From: Acidimicrobiales bacterium
GTDB taxonomy: Bacteria > Actinomycetota > Acidimicrobiia > Acidimicrobiales > JACCXE01
Assembly: GCA_035546775.1 (NCBI GenBank)
Contig: DASZWD010000030.1
Span: forward strand, 1-64,000
DNA length: 64,000 nucleotides
Direction: 5' to 3'
Positions 30,704-40,183 of this stretch are shown in pieces. The number at the start of each line of letters is the position of its first letter. Position 1 is the first letter of the stretch. The position numbers and the translations under genes were made by a program. The notes under the pieces were generated by a model that was not told where the DNA came from, made no database searches, and saw only the letters and a program-made list of their open reading frames with translations.

Positions 30704-33242
30704 GCACCGCCGGGACCGCCAGCAGGGCACACAGCGACGGCACGAGGGCGGGTCGAGCTTGGCCAAGGGCACGCGCCACCGGGCCAACGAACAGGAAACA
30801 CGCCAGCAGCGACAGCTCCACGGCGACGGCGCCCACCAGGAGTTTGTTGGTGGACCATCCCAGCCGCCACGGCGGTCGCCGGCTGCTGCGGCAGGCGAAG
30901 GCCGTGGCCATCTGACCGAAGACGACGGCGGCAAAGGCCGCGCCCGACGCCGCCCGCACGACGACTCCGGTCGTGCTGTCGCCGGGCCGCCAGCCGCTGG
31001 CCAGCAGTGCGACGGCGAACGCCGCCATCTCGACGGCGGCCTCCGTCGGGCCCAGCACACCGAACACGCGCGTGAGCAGTGGCCGGTCGACGAGATGCCG
31101 GCGCGTCGGGTTGCGGCGGAACACGTCGGGCGCGGGCGGCTCGGCGCCGAGCGCCAGTGCCGGGAGCAGGTCGGTGCCGATGTCGAGGCACAGGATCTGC
31201 AAGACGCCGAGCGCGAGCGGGAACCGGGCGCCCGAGAGCGCCCACACGACGAACGGCGTCAGCTCCGCGACGTTGTCGGTCAGGTGATACGTGAGGAAGC
31301 GGCCGATGTTGGCGTACGTCGATCGACCTTCGGACACCGCGGCGGCGATCGTCGCGAAGTCGTCGTCGAGGAGCACGAGGTCTGCCGCCTCGCGCGCCAC
31401 GTCGGTGCCGCTGCGTCCCATCGCAACGCCAATGTCGGCGGTCTGCAGCGCCGGTCCGTCGTTGACGCCGTCGCCGGTCATCGCCACGACGTGGCCCCGC
31501 TGCTGTAGCGCTCGCGCGATCCGCAGCTTGTCTTCGGGTGAGACCCGGCTGATCACCACGCCGTCATGGTCGATAAGTGCGCCGAGTGCCTCGTCGTCGT
31601 CGGGGAGGTCCTGGCCGAGCAGCACCGGGGCGCCCGGCGTGCTCAGTCCGACGTCGCGTGCGATGCCGAGGGCCGTCGCCGGGTGGTCGCCGGTCACCAT
31701 CGCGAGGCGAATGCCGGCGTCCCGGCAGGCGCGAACGGCCGCCGCGGCCGACGAACGCGGCGGGTCCTCGAGGCCGAGGAGTCCGACGAGGCCGAGGTTC
31801 TGCTCGTCGTCCGAGTTCGGAAGGTCGTCGGCTGACCAGTGCCGACGGGCAACGGCAATGACGCGCAGGCCTCGGCTCGCGAGTTCTTCGGCGGCGCGGG
31901 CGGCGGTCGCAACGTCGGCCTCGCCGTCACAGCGGCCGAGCATCTGCTCGGGCGCGCCTTTGACCAGCAGCTCGTCGCCGACGACGATCGACATCCGGCG
32001 CCGACGCGGGTCGAACGGCAGCCGGCCGGATTCGGGATGCACGCGGCGGTCGGTGTCGATGTCGACTCCAGCACGCCGGGCGAACGCGTCAAGAGCGGCT
32101 TCCATCGGATCGCCCTGTGGCCGCCAGCCGTCGCCGTCGGGCACGATCCGGCCCGTCGACGCGCGTGCGCCGGCGCGAGCGAGCGCCCGCACCGCCGGTA
32201 AGACGTCGGGCGCGCACGTGACCGTGCCCGCCGGTTCGTACCCGGCGCCGCGTATCTCGGCGCTGCCCTGGGGCGTCCACGCGGCGACGACCGTCATCTC
32301 GTTGCGGGTGAGCGTGCCGGTTTTGTCGGTGCAGATGAAAGTCGTGGAGCCGAGCGTCTCGACCGACTCCAGGTGGCGCACGAGCGCGTTGTGCTCGGCC
32401 ATGCGTTGCGCGCCTCGCGCGAGTGACAACGTGACCGTCGGCAGGAGGCCTTCGGGTACGAGGGCGACCGTGACACCCACGGCGAAGAGAAAACCGTCGC
32501 GTGCGCCGATGCCGACCAGCCAACCAATGGCGAAGAACCCCACGCCGACCGACACGGCGACCGCGGCGACGACGCGCACGACGCGGTTGAGTTCGAGGGC
32601 GAGTGGACTCGTGCGCCGCGTCGATGATTGCGTGAGTCCGACGATCCCGGCCAAACGAGTTCGCACGCCGGTGGCGGTGACGAGGGCGGTCGCCTCACCT
32701 TCGACGACAAAGGTTCCCGCGGCCACGTCGTCACCGCGCCCCACCCACATCGGGACGCTCTCGCCCGTCAGCATGGATGCGTCGATCGCCAGACCGTTGC
32801 TGGCGTCGATGCGCAGATCGGCCGAGATACGGTCACCGGCGTCGAGCAACACGACATCGCCCACGACGAGGTCGGCGGCATCGATGTCGCAGATCTCGCC
32901 GTCGCGCAGGACGCGGGCACGGCGGGGCAACATGGATCGGAGGCGGGCCGCCGCCTGGCTGGCGCTGCGTTCTTGCGCGAAGGCGAACACCCCGTTGACG
33001 AGTACGACGACGACGATGGCGAGCGCCAATTGCGGCATATTCCCGACCGCGGCGAGGCCGGCGGCAACCCACAGGAGCACGGCGAAGAAATGGGTGAACT
33101 GCGCGACGAGCCGCCGCCATCCCGCGATTTCCTCGGTGGCCGGGACGATGTTGCGGCCACCGGCGGCGAGCCGCGCCGCGGCATCCGCCGACGTGAGTCC
33201 GGGCGCGTGCGCGAAGAGCGTGCGCTCCTCGCCGGCGGTCAT
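30651..33242 (-). CDS. P2-type cation-transporting ATPase (CtpF-like)
   Basis: 863 residues. An N-terminal cytoplasmic segment (LTSADAAARLAAGGRNIVP) precedes paired membrane helices. The actuator loop has LTGESVPM, and membrane helix 4 carries VALVPEGLLPTVTLSLARG (PEGL ion-binding motif). The phosphorylation site is CTDKTGTLTRNEM (Asp near residue 305), with nucleotide-domain LLVKGAPEQM, hinge MVTGDHPATA and VAMTGDGVNDGPALQTADIG. The C-terminal helix pairs are present, so it is complete. PEGL and overall form fit P2 pumps (Ca2+, Na+/K+ or Mn2+); the ion is not certain. M. tuberculosis CtpF, a P2 pump, is DosR-regulated. It overlaps the E2 gene by 4 bases, is last in a six-gene operon starting at box D, and its 3' end overlaps the GNAT gene. 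Confidence 0.88.
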   Translation of the reverse strand: MTAGEERTLFAHAPGLTSADAAARLAAGGRNIVPATEEIAGWRRLVAQFTHFFAVLLWVAAGLAAVGNMPQLALAIVVVVLVNGVFAFAQERSASQAAARLRSMLPRRARVLRDGEICDIDAADLVVGDVVLLDAGDRISADLRIDASNGLAIDASMLTGESVPMWVGRGDDVAAGTFVVEGEATALVTATGVRTRLAGIVGLTQSSTRRTSPLALELNRVVRVVAAVAVSVGVGFFAIGWLVGIGARDGFLFAVGVTVALVPEGLLPTVTLSLARGAQRMAEHNALVRHLESVETLGSTTFICTDKTGTLTRNEMTVVAAWTPQGSAEIRGAGYEPAGTVTCAPDVLPAVRALARAGARASTGRIVPDGDGWRPQGDPMEAALDAFARRAGVDIDTDRRVHPESGRLPFDPRRRRMSIVVGDELLVKGAPEQMLGRCDGEADVATAARAAEELASRGLRVIAVARRHWSADDLPNSDDEQNLGLVGLLGLEDPPRSSAAAAVRACRDAGIRLAMVTGDHPATALGIARDVGLSTPGAPVLLGQDLPDDDEALGALIDHDGVVISRVSPEDKLRIARALQQRGHVVAMTGDGVNDGPALQTADIGVAMGRSGTDVAREAADLVLLDDDFATIAAAVSEGRSTYANIGRFLTYHLTDNVAELTPFVVWALSGARFPLALGVLQILCLDIGTDLLPALALGAEPPAPDVFRRNPTRRHLVDRPLLTRVFGVLGPTEAAVEMAAFAVALLASGWRPGDSTTGVVVRAASGAAFAAVVFGQMATAFACRSSRRPPWRLGWSTNKLLVGAVAVELSLLACFLFVGPVARALGQARPALVPSLCALLAVPAVLTADAVHKRRRRARRRR

Positions 33243-34297
33243 AGCCGGTCGGGGCGTTGCAGGAGACCGTCGAGCACCGTGAGGAAGTGCGCGCCGTCGT
33301 GGCCGTCGGAGGCGCGGTGGTCGGCTGACAGCGTGGCGCGCACAACCGGCCGCACCCCCAGCATGCCGTCGGCCGCCCACGGACGTTCCACGATCTTGCC
33401 GAAGCCGACGAGCGCCACCTGCGGCGGGAAGATGATGCCGAACACCTCCTCGACACCTTGGTCGCCGAGGTTCGTGACCGTCGCGGTGGCCTCGCCCATG
33501 TCGGAGCTGCGTAGCTTCTTCTCGCGAGCGCGGGTGACGATGCCGCGCAGGGCGACCATCACTTCGGCGACGGAGAGCTGGTGGGCGTTCTGGATGGAGG
33601 GCGTGAGCAAGCCGCCGCCACGCAACGCCACCGCGACGCCGAGATGGACTTGCGCCGACGGCGTGAACCCGTCACGCCAGAATCCGTTCAAGACCGGGCA
33701 GTCGTGCAGCGCGAGTGCCGTGGCCTTGAGCAGCAGGGCCGCCGGCACGATGCGGTCAGCGACGGAGCGCTCGGTGTTGTATTCGTCGAGCCACGAGAGT
33801 GCGGCGTGCGCGTCGATCGTGGTTGCAAGGTAGTAGTGCGGCACCTCGCGCTTGGAGCGCGCCATGGCAGCAGCAATGGCGCGCCGGGTATCGGGCGCGG
33901 GCGCGGCCGGCGCGGGCTCGGCCGGCGCGGCCACGTCATCGACGACCACGGCGCCGCCGGGCCCCGTTCCCGTGATGTCGGTGAGCGGTACGCCACGTGC
34001 CTTTGCCTCGCGGCGCGCCCGCGGCGAAGCCCGCACGAACTCGCTGCGTGGTTCCGCGGCGGTCGGCGACGCGATGCGCGCCAGCACGGCACCGACCGGC
34101 ACCTGGACTCCCGGTTCGACGAGCAGCTCTTCGACGACGCCGTCTTCGAAGACTTCCACGTCGATCGTGGCCTTTTCGGTGTCGACGACGGCGACGATGT
34201 CGCCGCGGTGCACGGTGTCACCCGGGTGGACGCGCCACTCCAGGATCGTGCCGACTTCCATGTCGGCACCCAACGACGGCATGCGAAATTCGCCCAT
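33239..34297 (-). CDS. pdhC: Dihydrolipoamide acyltransferase (pyruvate dehydrogenase E2)
   Basis: 352 residues. One N-terminal lipoyl domain (about 1-75) has the lipoylation lysine in VDTEKATIDVEV. A peripheral-subunit-binding segment follows (SPRARREAKARGVPLTDITGTGPGG, about 108-132), then a catalytic domain (about 150-352) with the acyltransferase active site HRASDGHDGAHFL. This is a short, single-lipoyl E2 that moves acetyl from E1 to CoA. No E3 (lipoamide dehydrogenase) gene is in the window, so E3 must come from elsewhere. It starts 4 bases after the E1-beta stop and overlaps the ATPase gene by ATGA. Placement behind acetyl-CoA synthetase means both routes to acetyl-CoA are in one transcript. 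Confidence 0.9.
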   Translation of the reverse strand: MGEFRMPSLGADMEVGTILEWRVHPGDTVHRGDIVAVVDTEKATIDVEVFEDGVVEELLVEPGVQVPVGAVLARIASPTAAEPRSEFVRASPRARREAKARGVPLTDITGTGPGGAVVVDDVAAPAEPAPAAPAPDTRRAIAAAMARSKREVPHYYLATTIDAHAALSWLDEYNTERSVADRIVPAALLLKATALALHDCPVLNGFWRDGFTPSAQVHLGVAVALRGGGLLTPSIQNAHQLSVAEVMVALRGIVTRAREKKLRSSDMGEATATVTNLGDQGVEEVFGIIFPPQVALVGFGKIVERPWAADGMLGVRPVVRATLSADHRASDGHDGAHFLTVLDGLLQRPDRL

Positions 34298-34300
34298 TGT

Positions 34301-35278
34301 TCAGCTGCCGCCTAGCGCGGCGAGCGCGGCCGCGACCACGGTGTGTGCCTGCGGCAGCGCCGCATCTTCCAGGTGCTTGGCGTAGGGGATCGGTACCTCG
34401 GCGGTGCAAACGCGTTCCACGGGGGCGTCGAGGTCGAAGAACGCGCCCTCGGTGATGCGGGCACTGATTTCCGCCGACAGGCTTCCGCTGCGCCAGCCTT
34501 CGTCGACGATCACGGCGCGGTGGGTACGCGTGACCGACGACACGATCGTTTCGGTGTCGAGGGGGCGCAGTGTCCGCAGGTCGACGACCTCGGCGTCGAC
34601 GCCCCGCGCCGCCAAGGTGTCGGCGGCGGCCAGCGCGGTAGCGACCGTTCCCCCGTAGGCGATCAGCGTCACGTCGGTGCCGGCGCGCCGAATCGCGGCG
34701 CGATCGATGTCGACCGGACCAGCGTCGTCGGCGAGCTCGCCCGAGACGTTGTAGAGCCCGCCGTGCTCGAAGATCAGCACCGGGTCGGGATCGCACAGCG
34801 CGGTCCACAGCATTCCGCGCGCATCCTCGATGGTGGCGGGCGTGACGATCTTGATGCCGGGGATGTGCGCGTACCAACCCTCGAGGCTGTGCGAGTGCTG
34901 CGCCGCCAGCTGCCGTCCGGCTCCCGTCGTCATGCGGATGACGATGGGCACGTTGTACTGACCCCCGGACATGTGCAGCAACGTCGCGGCGTTGTTCATG
35001 ATTTGGTCGAGGGCCAGGAGGGAGAAGTTGACGGTCATGATCTCGACGACCGGGCGCATGCCGCCCAACGCGGCGCCGATCCCCGCGCCCACGAACGCCG
35101 ACTCGGAAAGGGGAGTATCGCGAATGCGCTCGGGCCCGAACTCTTCGAGGAGGCCGAGGCTGACGGCGTAGCACCCGCCGTATCGGCCAACGTCCTCGCC
35201 CATCAGAAACACGCGCTCGTCGCGCACGAGGGCGTCGCGCAGTGCGGCGCGCATCGCCTCGCGGTAGGTCGTCTTCAC
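34301..35278 (-). CDS. pdhB: Pyruvate/2-oxo acid dehydrogenase E1 component, beta subunit
   Basis: 325 residues. The protein begins [17 protein letters not shown] and has the E1-beta signatures [59 protein letters not shown] and [13 protein letters not shown]. It pairs with E1-alpha to bind thiamine diphosphate and decarboxylate pyruvate. GTG 35278 overlaps the E1-alpha stop by 4 bases. The open frame extends further upstream, but that part is an out-of-frame shadow of E1-alpha. Substrate specificity for pyruvate, acetoin or a branched-chain acid cannot be settled by sequence; the neighbouring acetyl-CoA synthetase favours pyruvate or acetoin. Confidence 0.92.
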   Translation of the reverse strand: MKTTYREAMRAALRDALVRDERVFLMGEDVGRYGGCYAVSLGLLEEFGPERIRDTPLSESAFVGAGIGAALGGMRPVVEIMTVNFSLLALDQIMNNAATLLHMSGGQYNVPIVIRMTTGAGRQLAAQHSHSLEGWYAHIPGIKIVTPATIEDARGMLWTALCDPDPVLIFEHGGLYNVSGELADDAGPVDIDRAAIRRAGTDVTLIAYGGTVATALAAADTLAARGVDAEVVDLRTLRPLDTETIVSSVTRTHRAVIVDEGWRSGSLSAEISARITEGAFFDLDAPVERVCTAEVPIPYAKHLEDAALPQAHTVVAAALAALGGS

Positions 35279-36246
35279 GGTTGCTCCGCGGAGTACACGA
35301 AGCGAGTCAGGTCTTCGACGGCTTCCAGCGTGCCGGCCTCGGCAAACGCCACGGCGCTGTCGACTTCCGCTGCAATGTCGGCTTCGATGGTGGCCACATC
35401 GTCGGGTGAGCACGCGTCGTCTTCGCCGAGCCGGCGGATGAGGGCGTCGATCGGGTCGCGCTCGCGCCAGTGCTCCACTTCGTCCTTCGTGCGGTAGCGC
35501 TCGGGGTCGTACATCGAGTGGGCGCGATACCGATAGGTGCACAACTCGAGGAACACCGGCCCCCCTCCGGAGCGCACGGCCGTCGCCGCCGTCGCCGCGG
35601 CTTCTTCCACCGCGAGCACGTCCATGCCGTCGACGCGCCACGCCGGCATCTCGTAGCTCCCGGCCTTGTACGCGATGTTCGTCTCGGACTCCGAACGGTC
35701 GAGCGCCGTGCCCATCGCGTACAAGTTGTTCTCGCAGCAGAACAGCACGGGCAGCTGCCATAGCGCCGCGAGGTTCATCGTCTCGTGGAACTCGCCCTCG
35801 GCGACGGCGCCTTCGCCGAAGAAGCACGCGGTCACGCGCGGGCGCGCCTGCATGCGATCGGCCAATGCGAGTCCGGCGGCGATCGGCAGCCCGCCGCCGA
35901 CGATGGCGTTGCCGCCGTAGAAGCGGTGGTCCCGGTCGAAGATGTGCATGGAACCGCCGCGTCCACGGCTGGCGCCTTCGACCTTGCCGTACATCTCCGC
36001 CATGACGGCGCCGGGCGCCACCCCGCGGGCGATCGCGTGGCCGTGGTCGCGGTACGTGGCGACAACGGCGTCGTCGGCCGCGAGGGACTGCATCACGCCG
36101 ACGGCGACGGCCTCTTCGCCGATGTAGAGGTGCATGAAGCCGCGGATGGACGCGGCGCTGTACAACTCGACGCAGCGCTCTTCGAAGCGGCGTATCCGCA
36201 ACATCTCGCGCAGCAGGTGCAGACCGTGGCCGCGCTCGATCGTCAC
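35275..36246 (-). CDS. pdhA: Pyruvate/2-oxo acid dehydrogenase E1 component, alpha subunit
   Basis: 323 residues. It carries the E1-alpha pattern: [53 protein letters not shown] and the thiamine-diphosphate motif [36 protein letters not shown], then [20 protein letters not shown] with the conserved phosphorylation-loop region, complete the pattern. The GTG start at 36246 overlaps the end of the acetyl-CoA synthetase gene by 4 bases. It is equally like acetoin dehydrogenase alpha, so the substrate could be acetoin. It is third in the six-gene operon led by the AhpD-like gene and controlled from the region of box D. Confidence 0.92.
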   Translation of the reverse strand: MTIERGHGLHLLREMLRIRRFEERCVELYSAASIRGFMHLYIGEEAVAVGVMQSLAADDAVVATYRDHGHAIARGVAPGAVMAEMYGKVEGASRGRGGSMHIFDRDHRFYGGNAIVGGGLPIAAGLALADRMQARPRVTACFFGEGAVAEGEFHETMNLAALWQLPVLFCCENNLYAMGTALDRSESETNIAYKAGSYEMPAWRVDGMDVLAVEEAAATAATAVRSGGGPVFLELCTYRYRAHSMYDPERYRTKDEVEHWRERDPIDALIRRLGEDDACSPDDVATIEADIAAEVDSAVAFAEAGTLEAVEDLTRFVYSAEQP

Positions 36247-38027
36247 GCGGTCACCTCGAGCGTGGAGAGGTCGCCCTCCGGCAGGTGTAGTTCGCGCGCC
36301 TTGAGCACGCGGCGCACGATCTTGCCGCTCTTGGTCTTGGGAAGGTGCTGGTCGAATGCGATCTGCCGCGGTGCGACCGCCGGGCCGAGGCGTTTGCGGG
36401 CGAAGCCGATGAGTTCGAGGCGAAGGGCGTCGCTCGGTTCGGTGCCGTCGCGCAGGCTCACGAACGCCTTCACCACCTCACCGGCGACCGGATCCGGCAC
36501 GCCGATGACCCCGGCCTCGACAACGGCGGGGTGCTCCATGAGCACGCTTTCGACTTCGAACGGACCGATCAGGTGCCCGGCGGACTTGATGACGTCGTCG
36601 GCGCGTCCGACGAACCAGAACCACCCATCGGCGTCGCGGCGCGCCACGTCACCGGTCAGGTACCACCCGTCGGCGAAGCACTTGGCGTAGCGCGCCTCCT
36701 CGTGCAGGTAGCCGCGGAACATCGACGGCCAGCCGGCGCGCAGCGCGAGTTCGCCTTCCGCCCCGGGTTCGGTCACGGGTTCCACCGCACCGTTCACGAC
36801 GCGGGCGCGCCCGTCGGCCCCGCGCCGCAACACAGTGGCCTCGACGCCCGGGAGGGGCCGGCCCATCGAACCGGGACGGATGTCGCTGCCGGCGAGGTTG
36901 GCGATCATGATCCCGCCCGTCTCGGTCTGCCACCAGTTGTCGTGGATCGGCAGGCCCAGTGCCTCCTGCCCCCATACGACGACCTCGGGATTGAGCGGTT
37001 CCCCGACGCTGGCGATGAAACGCAGCTGCGACAGGTCGAAGCCACGCGCCAACCCCGGGTCGCCGCGCATCAGCATGCGCAGCGCGGTGGGCGCGGTGTA
37101 CCAAACGGTGACGCGTTCGTCTTGCAGCGTCTGGTACCACCGCAGCGCGTTGAATTCGCCCTCGTCGACCACGGTCGTAATGCCGTGCGACAGCGGGGCG
37201 ACGATGCCGTAGGACGTGCCGGTCACCCATCCGGGATCGGCGGTGCACCAGAAGACGTCGTCAGGGTGAAGGTCGAGCGCGGACGCTGCCGTCGCATGAT
37301 GCGCCACCACCGCCTCGTGCACGTGTACCGCGCCCTTCGGCGTCCCGGTCGTGCCGCTGGTGAAGTGCAGCAACGCCATGTCGTCGGGCGACGTTGGCGG
37401 GATCGTGAAGTCCTCGGACGCCGCGGCCATCAACTCGTCGAACGACAATGCGCAATCGCCGGCGGCGAGGTTGTCGTCGTCGACGAGGATCACGTGCTCG
37501 AGGAGTGGGAGCGAGTCGCGCATCGGGGCGACCTTGCGGCGATAGGCGGCGGCCGTCGTGATCAGCACGCGAGCGTCACCGCGATCGAGGCGTTGGTACA
37601 CCGGTTCGGGGCCGAAGGCCGCGAACAGCGGGCAGAAGACGCTGGAGTTCTTCAGCGTGCCGAAGGCGGCGACGTAGAGCGCAGGTACGCGACCGAGCAA
37701 CGCGAATACGCGCTCGCCTTTGGCGACGTCGAGCGAGCGCAAGACGTTGGCGAAGCGACTGGTGAGCGCGTCGAGCTGTGCGTATGTCGCCGACCTCGTC
37801 GTGCCGTTGCGGTCGATCCAGCGCAACGCGGTGCGGTTGGCGCCCGCACCGCGGGCGTGGCGGGTGACGCACTCGTAGGCGATGTTGAGCCCGGCGCCGT
37901 CGGGCAGGCCGTCGAGCTGGCGGCGGGCGGCCTCCCATGAGAAGTCGCGGCACGCCGCCGAATAGTCGACCACGTTCGGGACGACACCCCGCGGCCACTC
38001 GGGTTTGTGGATCGTCTCCCAGCTCAT
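36243..38027 (-). CDS. acsA: Acetyl-CoA synthetase (AMP-forming)
   Basis: 594 residues. The ANL core motifs are [20 protein letters not shown] (P-loop), [70 protein letters not shown] and the C-terminal catalytic lysine in [26 protein letters not shown] and WWQTETGG are typical of acetyl-CoA synthetases. The final lysine lies in the site known to be acetylated by Pat-type GNATs and deacetylated by sirtuin or AcuC-type enzymes in other bacteria. The ATG at 38027 overlaps the AhpD-like stop by 4 bases. Linked to PDH genes, it provides acetyl-CoA from acetate, and regulation by box D is inferred. Confidence 0.92.
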   Translation of the reverse strand: MSWETIHKPEWPRGVVPNVVDYSAACRDFSWEAARRQLDGLPDGAGLNIAYECVTRHARGAGANRTALRWIDRNGTTRSATYAQLDALTSRFANVLRSLDVAKGERVFALLGRVPALYVAAFGTLKNSSVFCPLFAAFGPEPVYQRLDRGDARVLITTAAAYRRKVAPMRDSLPLLEHVILVDDDNLAAGDCALSFDELMAAASEDFTIPPTSPDDMALLHFTSGTTGTPKGAVHVHEAVVAHHATAASALDLHPDDVFWCTADPGWVTGTSYGIVAPLSHGITTVVDEGEFNALRWYQTLQDERVTVWYTAPTALRMLMRGDPGLARGFDLSQLRFIASVGEPLNPEVVVWGQEALGLPIHDNWWQTETGGIMIANLAGSDIRPGSMGRPLPGVEATVLRRGADGRARVVNGAVEPVTEPGAEGELALRAGWPSMFRGYLHEEARYAKCFADGWYLTGDVARRDADGWFWFVGRADDVIKSAGHLIGPFEVESVLMEHPAVVEAGVIGVPDPVAGEVVKAFVSLRDGTEPSDALRLELIGFARKRLGPAVAPRQIAFDQHLPKTKSGKIVRRVLKARELHLPEGDLSTLEVTA

Positions 38028-38383
38028 GTCGCGGCGCTCGGCGGTGGTGTGGCGAACTCGGTGAACGCCGCCCACGCCCGCGGGGCGTACACGCTGGCGG
38101 GACCCCCGTCCATCAGCAGCGCCACGCCGAGGATTTCCGCGAGTTCGTCTCGCGTGGCGCCGGCGCGGGCCGCCGCTTTCGCGTGGTAGGCGATGCAACC
38201 GTCGCAGCGCTGCACCACGGCGATCGCCAAAGCGATGAGCTCCTTGATCCGACCCGGCACAAGCCCATCGCGTACGGCCGACTCGTGGAGCGCCAGGAAC
38301 CCGGCCCAGGTGTCGGGAATTTCGTGGCGCAGTTCCGCCGTCGGTTGCCGCAGTTCGTTGAGGATTTGTTGGTAGTCGCCCAC
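38024..38383 (-). CDS. Carboxymuconolactone decarboxylase / AhpD-like protein
   Basis: This 119-residue protein consists of one CMD/AhpD helical domain: [41 protein letters not shown]. It has the redox CxxC motif (C-DG-C) and the partner His seven residues after the first Cys. These features support a thiol peroxidase or thiol-reductant role. GTG 38383 is selected because GGAGAGG lies immediately upstream and the domain starts there. It is first in an operon with acs, pdhABC and the P-type ATPase, divergent from the DosS-like sensor, with box D in between. A peroxide-defence role for the E2/lipoyl system is plausible by analogy with AhpC/AhpD/lipoamide links in mycobacteria, but not proved. 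Confidence 0.85.
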   Translation of the reverse strand: MGDYQQILNELRQPTAELRHEIPDTWAGFLALHESAVRDGLVPGRIKELIALAIAVVQRCDGCIAYHAKAAARAGATRDELAEILGVALLMDGGPASVYAPRAWAAFTEFATPPPSAAT

Positions 38384-38440
38384 CCTCTCCAGTGTCCGAG
38401 CGCGCGGCGGGCTACGGCAGAGCCACAGGCCCTCGCGCCG

Positions 38441-38494
38441 AGGGACGATCGGCCCTACGAGCCGCTCGCCAATCAGTACCGGCAGGCGTACCAT
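38441..38494. promoter_or_regulatory. DosR-type box D between AhpD-acs-pdh operon and sensor kinase
   Basis: AGGGACGATCGGCCCT at 38441-38456 is nearly a perfect palindrome (one mismatched pair). On the plus side TACCAT (38489-38494) starts 40.5 nt from the centre and ends 8 nt before the ATG of the sensor kinase. That is one helical turn farther than at the other boxes. On the minus side the operon start is 65.5 nt away, with a Shine-Dalgarno sequence and GACACT upstream of it, but the canonical spacing is absent. Control of one or both directions is possible. Confidence 0.65.
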
Positions 38495-38502
38495 CGAAAC
38501 AG

Positions 38503-40110
38503 ATGGATGATCGTGAGACATCTCTGCTTGCTGCCGTCGGCGGGCTGGCGACAGACCTCGAGTTGGCGCAGGTTCTGCAGCGGGTCGTGTCGGCCGCGTG
38601 CTGGATCGCCGATGCCCGGTTCGGCGCGCTGGGCGTCATCGGCGAGGACGGGCTGTTGTCGGAGTTCGTCCACGAAGGGCTCGACCCCGCCACCGTCGCC
38701 GTCATCGGCCGCTTGCCCGAGGGCCACGGCGTGCTGGGCCAGCTGATCACCGATCCCCAACCACTGCGGCTCGCCAACCTCGGCGAGCACGCGTCCTCCT
38801 TCGGATTTCCGGCCGGGCACCCGCCGATGCGCGGATTCCTCGGCGTTCCCGTGCTCGTGCGCGGCGAGGTGTTCGGCAACCTGTACCTGTGCGAGAAGCG
38901 CTCGGGTGACGAGTTCAGTGAGGCCGACGAGCGGCGCGTGGTGGCACTGGCCGCGGCGGCCGGCTCGGCGATCGCGAACGCCCGCCTGCACGACGAGGTG
39001 CAGTTGCGCGAGCGCAGCCTCACGGCATCGCAGAGCATCGCCACCGCGTTGTTGTCGGGTGCGAATCCCGACGACGTGCTCGAGCTCGTCGCGGCATACG
39101 CCCGCGACATCCTCGACGCCGACACCGCCACGATCGCGTTGCCCCACGCCGGCGGCGACCTGAGCATCCGGGTGGCCGTCGGCCACGGCGCCGCCGACCT
39201 GCGCAACAGCGTCGTGCCCGCTCGCGCGTCGATCTCGGGCGAAGTGCTGCGCACGGGACGGCCCGTCGCGGTGAGCGACGCCGCCAGCGTGAGCTACGCG
39301 CACCAGCCGATGATCCAGATGTTCGGCTCGGGGCCGATGGTGTTCGTGCCGCTGTGGGACCAAGGCACACCGCTGGGCACCCTCGCCGTCGGCCGGCGCA
39401 AGGGTCGCCAACCGTTCCATCGCACGGCGCTGTCGCTCCTCCAGTCCTTCGCCATGCAGGCCAGCGTCGGGTTGGAGTTCGCCCGCGCCCAGCGGCACAA
39501 GGAGCGGCTGGCCGTCTACGAGGACGAGCAGCGGATCGCGCACGACCTGCACGACACCGTCATCCAGGACCTGTTCGCCACCGGCCTGCGGCTGCAGGGT
39601 GCCACGCAACTCGTCACGGATTCGGGTCTGCGCGAGCAGATCGACGGTGCGGTCGACGCCATCGACAAGACGATTCGCAACCTGCGCACTGCCATCTTCG
39701 GCCTGACGCAGACGGCGGTCGCCACTGGCGGCCTGCGCAACGAGCTGCTCGAGGTCGTGCGCGACCTCGCCGGGGCTCATGGCCTCGAACACCGCGTCAA
39801 TTTCGACGGCATCCTCGACGCCCGCGTCGACGACCACGCGCGCGCCCAGGTTGTGGCCGTGGTCCGCGAAGCGGTGTCCAACGCCGGGCGTCACGCGCAA
39901 GCCAAGACGGTCGACGTCGACCTACGGGCCAGCGCCAACGAACTGGTGCTACTGGTCGTCGACGACGGCATCGGCATCCCCGACGAGCTCGGCCGGCGCA
40001 GCGGCGTGTCCAACATGCAGGCGCGCGCCGAGGCGCTCGGGGGCCACGCCCGGATCGCGGCGCGGTCCGGCGGCGGCACCGAAGTGGAGTGGCGCATCCC
40101 GCTCTCCTGA
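38503..40110 (+). CDS. devS: DevS/DosS-type heme-GAF oxygen/redox sensor histidine kinase
   Basis: 535 residues: GAF-A (about 18-160), GAF-B (about 175-320), a HisKA_3 dimerisation helix with the phospho-accepting His in RIAHDLHDTVIQDLFATGLR (about 345), and HATPase with EAVSNAGRHAQA and DDGIGIPDELGRRSGVSNMQ. GAF-A contains GFPAGHPPMRGFLGVPV with His106, then Tyr128 in FGNLYLCEK. The 22-residue spacing equals that between the heme ligand His149 and distal Tyr171 of M. tuberculosis DosS. The leaderless start is fixed by TACCAT 8 nt upstream. It is divergent from the AhpD-acs-pdh operon; its probable partner, the DevR-like regulator, lies 19 kb away. It is a soluble cytoplasmic kinase that should sense O2, NO or CO by heme. 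Confidence 0.88.
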   Translation: MDDRETSLLAAVGGLATDLELAQVLQRVVSAACWIADARFGALGVIGEDGLLSEFVHEGLDPATVAVIGRLPEGHGVLGQLITDPQPLRLANLGEHASSFGFPAGHPPMRGFLGVPVLVRGEVFGNLYLCEKRSGDEFSEADERRVVALAAAAGSAIANARLHDEVQLRERSLTASQSIATALLSGANPDDVLELVAAYARDILDADTATIALPHAGGDLSIRVAVGHGAADLRNSVVPARASISGEVLRTGRPVAVSDAASVSYAHQPMIQMFGSGPMVFVPLWDQGTPLGTLAVGRRKGRQPFHRTALSLLQSFAMQASVGLEFARAQRHKERLAVYEDEQRIAHDLHDTVIQDLFATGLRLQGATQLVTDSGLREQIDGAVDAIDKTIRNLRTAIFGLTQTAVATGGLRNELLEVVRDLAGAHGLEHRVNFDGILDARVDDHARAQVVAVVREAVSNAGRHAQAKTVDVDLRASANELVLLVVDDGIGIPDELGRRSGVSNMQARAEALGGHARIAARSGGGTEVEWRIPLS

Positions 40111-40183
40111 GTTCGCCTAGGCCTTCGGTACGTACCGCGGGGTATGGTGCGGCCCGCACATCGTTCTGAGGGAGTGGGAGTTC

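Noticed and set aside
31291-33282. A 663-codon plus-strand frame opposite the P-type ATPase
   Set aside because: Ser/Arg/Pro-rich translation, exactly within a gene whose motifs are complete on the other strand.
40111-40183. CTAGGCCTTCGGTACG before the SDR gene as a DosR-type box
   Set aside because: Only a half-site is present and the spacing rule fails; the gene has a strong ribosome site and probably a housekeeping promoter.
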